From: Paucibacter sp. TC2R-5
GTDB taxonomy: Bacteria > Pseudomonadota > Gammaproteobacteria > Burkholderiales > Burkholderiaceae_C
Assembly: GCF_025717605.1 (NCBI RefSeq)
Contig: NZ_JAJIRQ010000005.1
Span: 371,662 to 435,661 of the forward strand
DNA: 64,000 nt
Direction of reading: 5' to 3'
Within the stretch, counting starts at the first letter, position 1. Every line of letters starts with the position of its first letter. The translations under genes were made by a program, and so were the position numbers. The notes under the pieces are model-generated. The model worked only from the letters and a program-made list of their open reading frames with translations. It was not told the DNA's origin and made no database searches. Shown here in pieces: positions 27,907 through 35,410 of the stretch.

Positions 27907-29145
27907 TCAAGCGCCGCTGGGCTGCTGCCAGATATCGTCCAGATAGCTGAAGCCCCAGTCTGAGGGGGTTTCGCGGCTGAGGACCTTGTCGCGCGTGCTG
28001 GGGTGCGAGAGGTCCAGGGTCAGAACTGGAATCGGCATGCTGGAGCGGGTCGAATAGAACACCCGCACCACCGGCGCGGCGAGGCTTGCCGCGTTCAGCT
28101 CGGACACGACCGCCAGCCGCCCCGATTCAAGCTTGACCAGGCTGCCGACCGGATAGATGCCGACGCTTTTCACAAAGGCCTTGAACACCACCGGGTCGAA
28201 ATGGTCGCCCGACCATTGCGCCATGCGCTGAATCGAGCCGGCCGGGTCCCAGGCCGATTTATAGGGCCGGGTCGAGGTGATCGCGTCATAGACATCGCAG
28301 ACCGCGCCCATGCGGGCCAAGAGGCTGATCTGCTCGCCCTTGAGCTTTTGCGGATAGCCAGAGCCGTCCATTTTTTCATGGTGGTGCAGGCAGACATCCA
28401 AGGCGCCGGCCGGCACCGAGGCGCCTTCTTTGAGCATTTGGTAGCCGCGCAGCGGATGGGAGCGAATGACGTTGAACTCGGCGTCGGTCAGCTTGCCTGG
28501 TTTGTTCAACACATCCATCGGCATGGCCATCTTGCCAATGTCATGCAGCAGGCCGGCCAAGCCGGCCTCGCGGGTCTGCTCGTCACTGAGGCCGAGCTGT
28601 TTGGCCAGGGAGACCATCAAGGCGCAGACCGCCACCGAATGCATATAGGTGTAGTTGTCCTTGGTCTTCAGGCGCGCCAGGCTGATCAGCGCGGACGGAT
28701 TGCGCGAGACCGAGTTGCTGATTTCTTCGACGATGGGCAGGCATTGATCGGCGTCCAGGGCCTTGCCCAAACGCGCCTCGCCAAACATCGAGGTCACGGC
28801 CTCGCGCGAGCGGTTGACAAGGATATTGGCGCGGGCCATTTCGGCGGCCATGCTGGTGGGCGCGCGCTGATCCTCTGACTTGGGCTTGGCTGCGGCAGCC
28901 GGTTCGGCGGGGGGCGGGCTCACTTGCTGTTCCGGCGGCGCGGCCGGGGTTGCGTCGCTCACGTCCAAGCCGCGCTCGGTATCAATCACCAGCATGGGCA
29001 CACCGCTGCTCAGCAAGGCATCCAAGTCCGCTTGCTCTTGCAGCAGAAACTTGGTCTTCCAAAAGGGATGGGCCAGCCAAGACCCTTCCAGCGACTGGAC
29101 AAACATGCCGATGCGGACTTGTTGTACGGAGATTTTCTTCAGCAT
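27907..29145 (-). CDS. HD-GYP domain cyclic-di-GMP phosphodiesterase
   Basis: A 412-residue protein with an N-terminal DUF3391 region (about 1-130) and an HD-GYP domain. The latter has GLLHDIGKMAMP (HD metal site), RSHPLRGYQML, LHHHEKMDGSGYPQKL (GYP signature) and MGAVCDVYDAITSTRPYK. It hydrolyses c-di-GMP and so would favour motility over biofilm. No membrane segment. The central linker is Pro/Ala-rich. ATG 29145 is used; a TTG three bases upstream is possible. The gene is bracketed by two copies of a 20-bp repeat. Confidence 0.92.
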   Translation of the reverse strand: MLKKISVQQVRIGMFVQSLEGSWLAHPFWKTKFLLQEQADLDALLSSGVPMLVIDTERGLDVSDATPAAPPEQQVSPPPAEPAAAAKPKSEDQRAPTSMAAEMARANILVNRSREAVTSMFGEARLGKALDADQCLPIVEEISNSVSRNPSALISLARLKTKDNYTYMHSVAVCALMVSLAKQLGLSDEQTREAGLAGLLHDIGKMAMPMDVLNKPGKLTDAEFNVIRSHPLRGYQMLKEGASVPAGALDVCLHHHEKMDGSGYPQKLKGEQISLLARMGAVCDVYDAITSTRPYKSAWDPAGSIQRMAQWSGDHFDPVVFKAFVKSVGIYPVGSLVKLESGRLAVVSELNAASLAAPVVRVFYSTRSSMPIPVLTLDLSHPSTRDKVLSRETPSDWGFSYLDDIWQQPSGA

Positions 29146-29215
29146 CAAAAAAGGTCCGGTGCTCGCGCCTGTTCGCTACTTCAAAGGATTGTCATCGGCA
29201 ACAATGGCATAAAAC

Positions 29216-29235
29216 TGAACCTGACCCCATTTAAG
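29216..29235 (+). repeat. 20-bp dispersed repeat, copy 2
   Basis: Second identical copy of TGAACCTGACCCCATTTAAG, in the same orientation. It overlaps the last codons of the GDYXXLXY gene and lies just upstream of the HD-GYP gene. The flanking arm that forms a hairpin in copy 1 is not conserved. Confidence 0.7.
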
Positions 29236-30856
29236 GCTCGATGCGCTGGAGCTTGGCGTCGGCCAGTCCGACCAGCAAGGCTTGGCCATCGGGGCGGACC
29301 CTGAATTCGCCGTACTTGGCCGCTTGCCAACGCGCGCCATCACCTTCACGGAAGAACCAGGCATCGCTGACCAGCGTCCAGCCTCCATTCTTGGGGCTCA
29401 ATTCCATCAATTGCTCATCTGGGGCCAGAGCCGTGCCCGTAGCACCCGGCTCATGCAAGCGCTGCACGCGCGCGACGCCGCGCGCGTCAAGCTTCAGCAC
29501 CACTTGGGGACGCGCAGTGCCAAGCCGGTACAAATGGGCTGCATTGATGTCGGAACCTAAACCGTAATTCAGGCGCATAAAGTCGCCCTGCATCAGTGAG
29601 CGCGGATCAACGGGTGCCAGCGCTACAAAGAGCGGTCGGCCCTCGCTGATCAGGCGCTGCTTTTGCCAGATGCCGGTGTTGACGACGGCCAGGCCCAGCA
29701 GACTCGCGCTCAAGAGCCAGGCGGCGCCGGGCATCCGCCGGGCTTGCGAGTTGGCGCTGACCGTGCTTGCCACCGTGTATTGACTCCGAGCCGCGAGCCC
29801 GACGATCAGTGCCAGCAAGGCGGCTGCGCTCACCAGCACAGCCGCCTTGCTGCTCAAACCCCAGCTGAGTTGATAGTAAGACGCCCCCAGCACCCAGACT
29901 GCAGCGCTCGCGCTGGCCGTGGCCAATTCCCAGCGCCGGTTGGAGCTGCTCCAGGCCAGCAGCATCAAGAGGCCGCCCAGGCAAGGCAGCCAGATGCAAA
30001 GGCCGGCCAGCACCATCGCGACGGCAAGAGGCATTGGGCGGCGCAGATCAGGCCAAGCTCGCGCGGCCAGGGCAAAGCCGCCCAGCGCGAATGCGACTGC
30101 GCCGGCCTGGTAGGCCCATCGCAAGCTGGCGGGCATCTCCAACTCGGGGCCGAAAAAGCCCTGTTCCAGAGCGGCGAAACTGCCCAAGACCGCGAGGCCA
30201 AGCACCAGCATCAAGAGCCAACCGGTGGCAACTGCCTCCAGCAGCGCCGCCTTGGCCGCATGCCTGCCGTGCAGCAGGCGGGCCTGCTGCAAGAGCAGCG
30301 CGACCAGCCCCATCACCACGCCCGCATGCAAGATCAGCCAGTACACCCCGAGCCCCTTGCGCTGGCTCAATCCCGTTGGAATCAGCATGATGCAGAAAAA
30401 CAGGCCGGCAGCCGCTCCCAGCAACACGCGCAGCCAAGCTTTGTCAATGGCCAGGGCCAGCCCGAAGCAGACTATCAGCAGCAGGGCCGAAGCGACTGAT
30501 TCGTGCAAATCACGGTACAGACCCAGGCTCAAGGTCAGCGCGCCGCTCAGCAACAGCGGCAGGGCCAATTGCTCGACGAACAAGGCCGCCTTCCTGGCGC
30601 GCAAGATGATGCTCGCCGCCGCCACCAGCAGGGCACCGACGAGATAGGCGCCGCCCCCTTCTGTCAACGCCGCCCCCAGCAGCAAGTAGATGCAAATCAG
30701 CAGTGGTACCGCCGCCAACCAGGCGCCCAGCGCCGTCAGCATCACCAGTGACCAGGGGCGTTCCTCGGTGGCAGGCAACTCTGCTGAACTGGGTAACAAG
30801 CCCGCTGTGATCGCGCGCTGCAATACTTGCGCCGACGTCAATGCTGCTGTGTTCAT
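29231..30856 (-). CDS. Membrane protein with DUF4401 and GDYXXLXY domains
   Basis: A 541-residue protein. About ten hydrophobic segments occupy residues 45-400 (DUF4401-like). A soluble C-terminal GDYXXLXY domain follows, with the hallmark MQGDFMRLNYGLG. The family function is unknown. ATG 30856 overlaps the stop of the upstream membrane protein gene (ATGA), so the two form a unit, as is common for this pair. An upstream in-frame extension of 49 residues would lie inside the neighbour. Confidence 0.83.
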   Translation of the reverse strand: MNTAALTSAQVLQRAITAGLLPSSAELPATEERPWSLVMLTALGAWLAAVPLLICIYLLLGAALTEGGGAYLVGALLVAAASIILRARKAALFVEQLALPLLLSGALTLSLGLYRDLHESVASALLLIVCFGLALAIDKAWLRVLLGAAAGLFFCIMLIPTGLSQRKGLGVYWLILHAGVVMGLVALLLQQARLLHGRHAAKAALLEAVATGWLLMLVLGLAVLGSFAALEQGFFGPELEMPASLRWAYQAGAVAFALGGFALAARAWPDLRRPMPLAVAMVLAGLCIWLPCLGGLLMLLAWSSSNRRWELATASASAAVWVLGASYYQLSWGLSSKAAVLVSAAALLALIVGLAARSQYTVASTVSANSQARRMPGAAWLLSASLLGLAVVNTGIWQKQRLISEGRPLFVALAPVDPRSLMQGDFMRLNYGLGSDINAAHLYRLGTARPQVVLKLDARGVARVQRLHEPGATGTALAPDEQLMELSPKNGGWTLVSDAWFFREGDGARWQAAKYGEFRVRPDGQALLVGLADAKLQRIEP

Positions 30857-31854
30857 TGGGCAGCTCCCGCCGCGCCGGCGTGGTGACGTGCGAGCCGCAT
30901 CAGGCCGCTGACGCTGGCCGCCAGCAGCAGAGCCGCACACGCCCCGAGCAGCAGAAGCCGCAGCGGATCGTCGCCGAGCGAGCCATGGCCCAGGCTCAGC
31001 CAATGTGCAGCACCGAACACCAGCAGCGTGTTCAGCCCTAAGGCCAAGATGCTCAGCTGAGCCATGTCAAAGCCTTGAGCACGGCGGGCGACCAGTGCGG
31101 CAGCCAGCAGCCCCAGGATCAGGCCGATCCAATATTGCGGCATCACCTCTGTACGCAGTAAACCATTCAGCGCCACTGCGGTGACCAAGGCGGTGGCCAG
31201 CCCCACCGCCACACGCAGCGTGAGCAGACCGGCGCCGGTCTGGCGGCGGCACAACGGCCCGAGCAGAATCAGCATCAGGCTGATTGCGCCAAAAGCTAGC
31301 GCGTGCACCACGATATCTGCGTCTTGGCCAACCGGCAGCGCGCTCCAGCGCCCGCCTAAATGGGTGTCCAACCATAGCGCAATCGCTGTTGTCGTGATCG
31401 CAGCCCAGGGCGCCCACAAAACATCGGAGCGCGCGCCCAAGCACAGCGGCAGGCCCAAGGCGGCCCAGAGCGCAAACAGCAGCCAAGGGTCGGCGCCGGT
31501 TTGGTAGGTTTGGCCGAAAAAGGCCAGCAAACCGCCCAAGCTCAGCAGGCATAACAAGGCCAAGGCGGCGCGGGCCTTGGGCCACAGCGCTGCACCTAGC
31601 GCGCTGGCGAGCAGCAGGGTTTGCAAGAGAGCAAATCGCCCGGCACGCCCCAGCTCGGCCCAGTTGGCCGCCACCCACATCAAAAGCCCTAAGCCGGCCA
31701 AGCCTCCCGCCAACAAGGCCGTACCGCGCAGCAGCTGTGCGCTCAAGTTGCGCGGCTGCTCGGTCAGGCCTGCCGCGCGCTGTAGCTGAAGCGCGGCTTG
31801 TTCGTCCAAGCCATATTGGGCGCCAAGTTGAAGGAGCAGGAGTCGTGTTTTCAT
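30853..31854 (-). CDS. DUF2157 domain membrane protein
   Basis: A 333-residue membrane protein. A short soluble N-terminus (about 1-55) precedes ten or so hydrophobic helices, including LLAGGLAGLGLLMWVAANW. The DUF2157 family has no assigned biochemical role. It is translationally coupled to the GDYXXLXY protein, suggesting a shared membrane complex. ATG 31854 chosen; an upstream in-frame start adds 12 residues. Confidence 0.78.
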   Translation of the reverse strand: MKTRLLLLQLGAQYGLDEQAALQLQRAAGLTEQPRNLSAQLLRGTALLAGGLAGLGLLMWVAANWAELGRAGRFALLQTLLLASALGAALWPKARAALALLCLLSLGGLLAFFGQTYQTGADPWLLFALWAALGLPLCLGARSDVLWAPWAAITTTAIALWLDTHLGGRWSALPVGQDADIVVHALAFGAISLMLILLGPLCRRQTGAGLLTLRVAVGLATALVTAVALNGLLRTEVMPQYWIGLILGLLAAALVARRAQGFDMAQLSILALGLNTLLVFGAAHWLSLGHGSLGDDPLRLLLLGACAALLLAASVSGLMRLARHHAGAAGAAQ

Positions 31855-31912
31855 TGGCGCAAATGATAAGGGCGGCCATGCCGCCCTCAATGTGCTGCCT
31901 TTGATGCGCGTG

Positions 31913-32128
31913 TCAGCGTTCCATGATCTGAACGACTTCGCCCTTCATGATGGTCATGCGCTTGCCCTCGGCATCACGGTACTCGTAGCTGCCGGCTTTC
32001 TCATCCAAGTCGGGCTTGCCGTGGGTGACGATCATGCGGCCTTCTTTGGTGCTCATGATGTATTGCGTGGAGCTGCAGCCGGCCAAGGCTGCAAGCAGAA
32101 CCAAACAGATGGAAGCGCTGAGTTTCAT
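31913..32128 (-). CDS. YgdI/YgdR-family small lipoprotein
   Basis: A 71-residue lipoprotein. The lipobox LAALAGCSS lies at residues 12-20, followed by an SH3-like fold (MIVTHGKPDLDEKAGSYEYRDAEGKRMTI). The family (DUF903) includes small outer-membrane lipoproteins of unknown role. The start has AGGAGAT upstream. It lies on the strand opposite nasT with a 218-bp divergent space. Confidence 0.88.
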   Translation of the reverse strand: MKLSASICLVLLAALAGCSSTQYIMSTKEGRMIVTHGKPDLDEKAGSYEYRDAEGKRMTIMKGEVVQIMER

Positions 32129-32304
32129 GGCTTGATCTCCTATCTAAAGTTGATTTATGAGGCCGGTCGACAAAGGCCGACGCGGCGAGTATTCCATGGC
32201 GAGCTGGCGTTAGCACAAGGAATTTCTCACCCTGGCCTTGGCAGCGCAGATTCAAATTAGGGGATTGATCTGGCCCTATGTTCGCGCTAGGGGCTATGCC
32301 TAGC

Positions 32305-32321
32305 TGGGCACGAAACTTGCA
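32305..32321 (+). promoter_or_regulatory. Sigma-54 promoter of nasT
   Basis: TGGGCACGAAACTTGCA places GG (32307-32308) exactly 10 bp before GC (32319-32320), with a perfect -12 TTGCA. The predicted transcript starts near 32332, 15 bases before ATG 32347. It suggests RpoN/NtrC-type nitrogen control. Confidence 0.65.
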
Positions 32322-32346
32322 TTTGGCTGATGACTCGGTCCAGACT

Positions 32347-33009
32347 ATGCAAAATCCCAGCATGCCCACTCCGCCCATCAAGGCCATCGCCATCGCCGCA
32401 CCGCCCAGCCCCGCCCAAGGCTTGCGTGTGCTGCTGATCGACGACGGCGCGCACCGGGTGCAACTGATTCAGCAAGAGCTGGCGCGCCAAGGCTGCGAGG
32501 TGGTCGGCGTGATCGAGCAGGGTGCCTTGATCCATGACTGCGTGCTGCGTCTGAAGCCCGATGTGGTGATCGTCGACAGTGAGTCGCCGACGCGCGACAC
32601 CTTGGAGAACCTCGCCACGCTGTCGGTGCAGATGCCGCGGCCGGTGGTGGTGTTCTCGGAGGACGGCGACCAAGGAACGATGCGCCGAGCGCTGCAGGCC
32701 GGCGTCAGCGCCTATGTGGTGGCGGGGCTGCAGCCGCAGCGCCTGGCTTCGGTGCTGCAAGTGGCCTGCCTGCGTTTTGAGCAAGACCTGGCCCTGCGCC
32801 AGGAGCTAACGCAGGCGCAAGCGCAACTCAGTGGGCGCAAGCTCATCGAGCGGGCCAAAGGCATCCTGATGGCGGAGATGGGGCTGGATGAAGACGCCGC
32901 CTACAAGCGCATGCGCCGCTTGGCGATGGACCGTGGCTCGCCCTTGCTCGATGTGGCCGAACGCATCATTGATGCGCAGGCCTTGTTGCGCTGCACCAAA
33001 CTGGGTTGA
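32347..33009 (+). CDS. nasT: NasT-type ANTAR-domain response regulator
   Basis: A 220-residue RNA-binding antiterminator. A receiver domain (VLLIDDGAHRVQL, pseudo-phosphoacceptor Asp77 in VIVDSESP) is followed by a C-terminal ANTAR domain (about 150-210). The latter has SGRKLIERAKGILMAEMGLDEDAAYKRMRR and DVAERIIDAQALL. In nitrate-assimilating bacteria NasT binds the leader RNA of the nas operon and prevents termination; the partner NasS holds it inactive without nitrate. No nasS gene lies next to it here. Start 32347 or 32362 fits the predicted transcript; a start at 32278 would precede it. Confidence 0.88.
   Translation: MQNPSMPTPPIKAIAIAAPPSPAQGLRVLLIDDGAHRVQLIQQELARQGCEVVGVIEQGALIHDCVLRLKPDVVIVDSESPTRDTLENLATLSVQMPRPVVVFSEDGDQGTMRRALQAGVSAYVVAGLQPQRLASVLQVACLRFEQDLALRQELTQAQAQLSGRKLIERAKGILMAEMGLDEDAAYKRMRRLAMDRGSPLLDVAERIIDAQALLRCTKLG
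32992..33008 (+). promoter_or_regulatory. Candidate NtrC site upstream of the nas operon
   Basis: TGCACCA-AAC-TGGGTTG has one perfect NtrC half-site (TGCACCA) and a poor second half. It is centred about 96 bp before the predicted transcript start, the usual distance for an NtrC enhancer, but it lies within the last nasT codons. Confidence 0.35.
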
Positions 33010-33024
33010 TTCTGGTCGGCGCAT

Positions 33025-33057
33025 GCCTTCAAAGCGTGCATCAAGCGCTTTGAAGGC
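33025..33057 (+). terminator. 12-bp perfect hairpin after nasT
   Basis: GCCTTCAAAGCG and CGCTTTGAAGGC pair perfectly across a 9-base loop, 15 bases after the nasT stop. It is followed by AGTATTTC, not a clean T-tract. It may end the nasT transcript or protect it, before the next promoter begins. Confidence 0.6.
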
Positions 33058-33068
33058 CAGTATTTCAG

Positions 33069-33085
33069 CTGGCACGAGTCCTGCT
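33069..33085 (+). promoter_or_regulatory. Sigma-54 promoter of the nitrate assimilation operon
   Basis: CTGGCACGAGTCCTGCT: GG (33071-33072) and GC (33083-33084) are 10 bp apart with a near-consensus -24 TGGCACG. The predicted start, near 33096, falls just before the first leader hairpin. Sigma-54 control with NtrC is the classical arrangement for nas operons. Confidence 0.8.
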
Positions 33086-33095
33086 AAGTAGATCC

Positions 33096-33217
33096 TGAGA
33101 CTCACAACGGCGTGGGTTCACTCAAGCGCAATATAGATTTTCGACGGACAACGGCGTCCGACCTTGGCTCTAGCTTTCTTTGGAAAGCCTGAGCGGGTCG
33201 ACGCCGTTTTTGTTTTT
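33096..33217 (+). promoter_or_regulatory. ANTAR-type RNA leader (NasT target) of the nas operon
   Basis: Two hairpins carry the same hexaloop, AACGGC. P1: stem 33099-33105 with 33112-33118, ACTCAC/GTGGGT with G-U pairs. P2: CGGAC/GTCCG, 33145-33160, loop 33150-33155. Loop A1 and G4 match the known ANTAR-RNA consensus. The P2 loop and right arm also form the left arm of a downstream intrinsic terminator, so P2 and terminator are mutually exclusive. NasT binding to P1-P2 would therefore let RNA polymerase read into the operon. Mechanism is inferred from structure. Confidence 0.85.
33151..33217 (+). terminator. Intrinsic terminator (attenuator) of the nas leader
   Basis: The left arm 33151-33163 pairs with 33196-33207 over 12 base pairs with one bulged C (33159), followed by TTTTTGTTTTT (33207-33217). 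The left arm overlaps the P2 ANTAR hairpin, the hallmark of regulated attenuation. Confidence 0.85.
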
Positions 33218-33269
33218 GGAACTGGAGATGTTGATGAGCAAGAGTCTTGAACTTCAAGGAGAAGGTTTG

Positions 33270-34508
33270 ATGAGCGCAGATCGTCGCAAACTATTGACCG
33301 GCGCGGCCGCCGGCGCTGTATCTGGTCTCGCAGGTCTTGCCAGCAGTCTGCCCGGTGGCGCCTGGGCCGCCGGCTCCGACAAACCCGAGAAGGAAGAAGT
33401 CCGCATCGGCTTCATTCCGCTGACCGATTGCGCCAGCGTCGTGATGGCCTCGGTGCTGGGCTTCGACAAGAAATACGGCGTCAAGATCATCCCGACCAAG
33501 GAAGCTTCCTGGGCCGGCGTGCGCGACAAGCTGGTCAACGGCGAGCTGGACATGGCGCATGCCCTTTACGGGATGATTTACGGCGTCCACCTCGGCGTGG
33601 CCGGCCCCAAGAAGGACATGGCCGTCCTGATGACGCTGAACAACAATGGCCAGGCGATCACGCTGTCCAAGAAGCTGGCCGACAAGGGCGCGGTCGACGG
33701 CGCAAGCTTGGCCAAGCTGATGGCGACCGACAAGCGGGAGTACACCTTCGCGCAGACCTTCCCGACCGGCACCCATGCGATGTGGTTGTACTACTGGATG
33801 GCCGCGCATGGCATCAACCCGCTCAAAGATGCCAAGGTCATCACAGTGCCGCCGCCGCAGATGGTGGCGAATATGCGGGTCGGCAATATGGACGGCTATT
33901 GTGTCGGCGAGCCCTGGAACCACCGCGCCATCGTCGACGGCATCGGCATCACCGCCGTCACCTCGCAAGACATCTGGAAAGACCATCCCGAAAAGGTCCT
34001 GGCCAGCAGCGGCGACTTCGTCAAGCAGTACCCGAACACTGCGCGCGCCGTCATCATGGCCGTGCTGGAGGCCGGACGCTGGATAGACGCCGGCCTGCAG
34101 AACAAGCTCAAGATGGCCGACACCATCGCCGAGAAGGCCTATGTCAACACCGGCGTAGACGCGATCAACCAGCGCATTCTGGGCCGCTATCAAAACGGCT
34201 TAGGAAGGACCTGGGACGACCCCAACTACATGAAGTTCTTCAATGACGGGGCGGTCAACTTCCCCTATTTGAGCGACGGCATGTGGTTCCTGACCCAGCA
34301 CAAGCGCTGGGGCTTGCTGAAAGACCACCCGGACTATCTGGCGGTCGCCAAGCAAATCAACCAGATCGATCTGTACAAGCAAGCCGCCAGCGCGCTGAAG
34401 GTCAATGTGCCCAAAGACGCCATGCGCAGCTCCAAGCTGATTGACGGTGTGGTCTGGGACGGGCGCGAGGCTGCCAAGTACGCCGATGCCTTCAAAGTCA
34501 AAGCCTGA
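33270..34508 (+). CDS. nrtA: Nitrate ABC transporter substrate-binding protein (NrtA-like)
   Basis: A 412-residue CmpA/NrtA-family binding protein for nitrate or nitrite. It starts with a twin-arginine-type signal (DRRKLLTGAAAGAVSG, then AWAAG). Conserved parts include IGFIPLTDCASVVMA, MAHALYGMIYG, QTFPTGTHAMWLYYWMAAHG and VGEPWNHRAIV. ATG 33270 is chosen because AAGGAGAAGG sits 4 bases upstream and the signal is then complete; earlier in-frame ATGs give a longer tail. It is the first structural gene after the attenuator. NasS sensors share this fold, so a sensing role is possible. Confidence 0.93.
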   Translation: MSADRRKLLTGAAAGAVSGLAGLASSLPGGAWAAGSDKPEKEEVRIGFIPLTDCASVVMASVLGFDKKYGVKIIPTKEASWAGVRDKLVNGELDMAHALYGMIYGVHLGVAGPKKDMAVLMTLNNNGQAITLSKKLADKGAVDGASLAKLMATDKREYTFAQTFPTGTHAMWLYYWMAAHGINPLKDAKVITVPPPQMVANMRVGNMDGYCVGEPWNHRAIVDGIGITAVTSQDIWKDHPEKVLASSGDFVKQYPNTARAVIMAVLEAGRWIDAGLQNKLKMADTIAEKAYVNTGVDAINQRILGRYQNGLGRTWDDPNYMKFFNDGAVNFPYLSDGMWFLTQHKRWGLLKDHPDYLAVAKQINQIDLYKQAASALKVNVPKDAMRSSKLIDGVVWDGREAAKYADAFKVKA

Positions 34509-34521
34509 GGAGTCCATCACC

Positions 34522-35406
34522 ATGGTCAGTGCCGTCTTCCATTCGCCGCGTGACGTCAGCATCGAGCTGGTCAAGCCGCCTGTATCTCCCCCGCAGAAAG
34601 TGAAAGCTAAACCGCAAACCGCGCGGATGCCGATCGACTGGCGCGGCGTCTGGCTGCGCGTGCTGCCGCCAGTGCTGGGTCTGGCCTTGTTGATCGGCAT
34701 CTGGGCCTTGGCGACCCAGAAAGGCGGGCCCTTTCCAACCCCGTCGGCCACCTTTGATGCCGCCGTCAAGCTCTTCGCCGACCCGTTCCGGAGCAACGGT
34801 CCGAACGACCAAGGCATAGGCTGGAACATCCTGGCCTCTTTGCAGCGGGTCGCGCTGGGCTTCGGCTTGGCGGCGCTGGTCGGCATCCCCTTGGGCTTCA
34901 TCATCGGCCGCTTCGAGTTCGCCAGCCGCATGATCTCGCCGCTGATCAGTCTGCTCAAGCCAGTCTCTCCGCTGGCCTGGCTGCCGATAGGTTTATTGGT
35001 GTTCAAGAGCGCAAATCCGGCGGCGATCTGGACCATCTTTATCTGCTCGATCTGGCCCATGGTGGTCAACACGGCGGTCGGCGTGCAGCGCGTGCCCGAG
35101 GACTATCTGAACGTGGCGCGGGTCTTGAAGCTGTCTGAATGGAAGGTTATCACCCGCATCCTCTTGCCGGCCGTGCTGCCTTACATCTTGACCGGCGTGC
35201 GGCTTTCTGTCGGCACCGCCTGGCTGGTGATCGTGGCGGCCGAGATGCTGACCGGCGGTGTCGGCATCGGCTTCTGGGTCTGGGACGAATGGAACAACCT
35301 CAATGTCGCCCACATCATCATCGCCATCTTCGTCATCGGCATCGTCGGGCTGGCGTTGGAATGGGTCTTGATGGCGGTGGCCAAACGCTTCTCTTTCGAG
35401 GACTGA
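34522..35406 (+). CDS. nrtB: Nitrate ABC transporter permease (NrtB-like)
   Basis: A 294-residue inner-membrane permease with about six transmembrane helices. The binding-protein-dependent transport signature is around DYLNVARVLKLSEWKVITRILLPAVLP. It opens with a 40-residue cytoplasmic tail. GAGGAG precedes the ATG at 34522. It is the second gene of the transporter, spaced 13 bp after nrtA and 4 bp before the ATPase. Confidence 0.93.
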   Translation: MVSAVFHSPRDVSIELVKPPVSPPQKVKAKPQTARMPIDWRGVWLRVLPPVLGLALLIGIWALATQKGGPFPTPSATFDAAVKLFADPFRSNGPNDQGIGWNILASLQRVALGFGLAALVGIPLGFIIGRFEFASRMISPLISLLKPVSPLAWLPIGLLVFKSANPAAIWTIFICSIWPMVVNTAVGVQRVPEDYLNVARVLKLSEWKVITRILLPAVLPYILTGVRLSVGTAWLVIVAAEMLTGGVGIGFWVWDEWNNLNVAHIIIAIFVIGIVGLALEWVLMAVAKRFSFED

Positions 35407-35410
35407 TGCG

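Noticed and set aside
32278..32346. Upstream start for nasT
   Set aside because: It would lie before the predicted sigma-54 transcript start and over the promoter.
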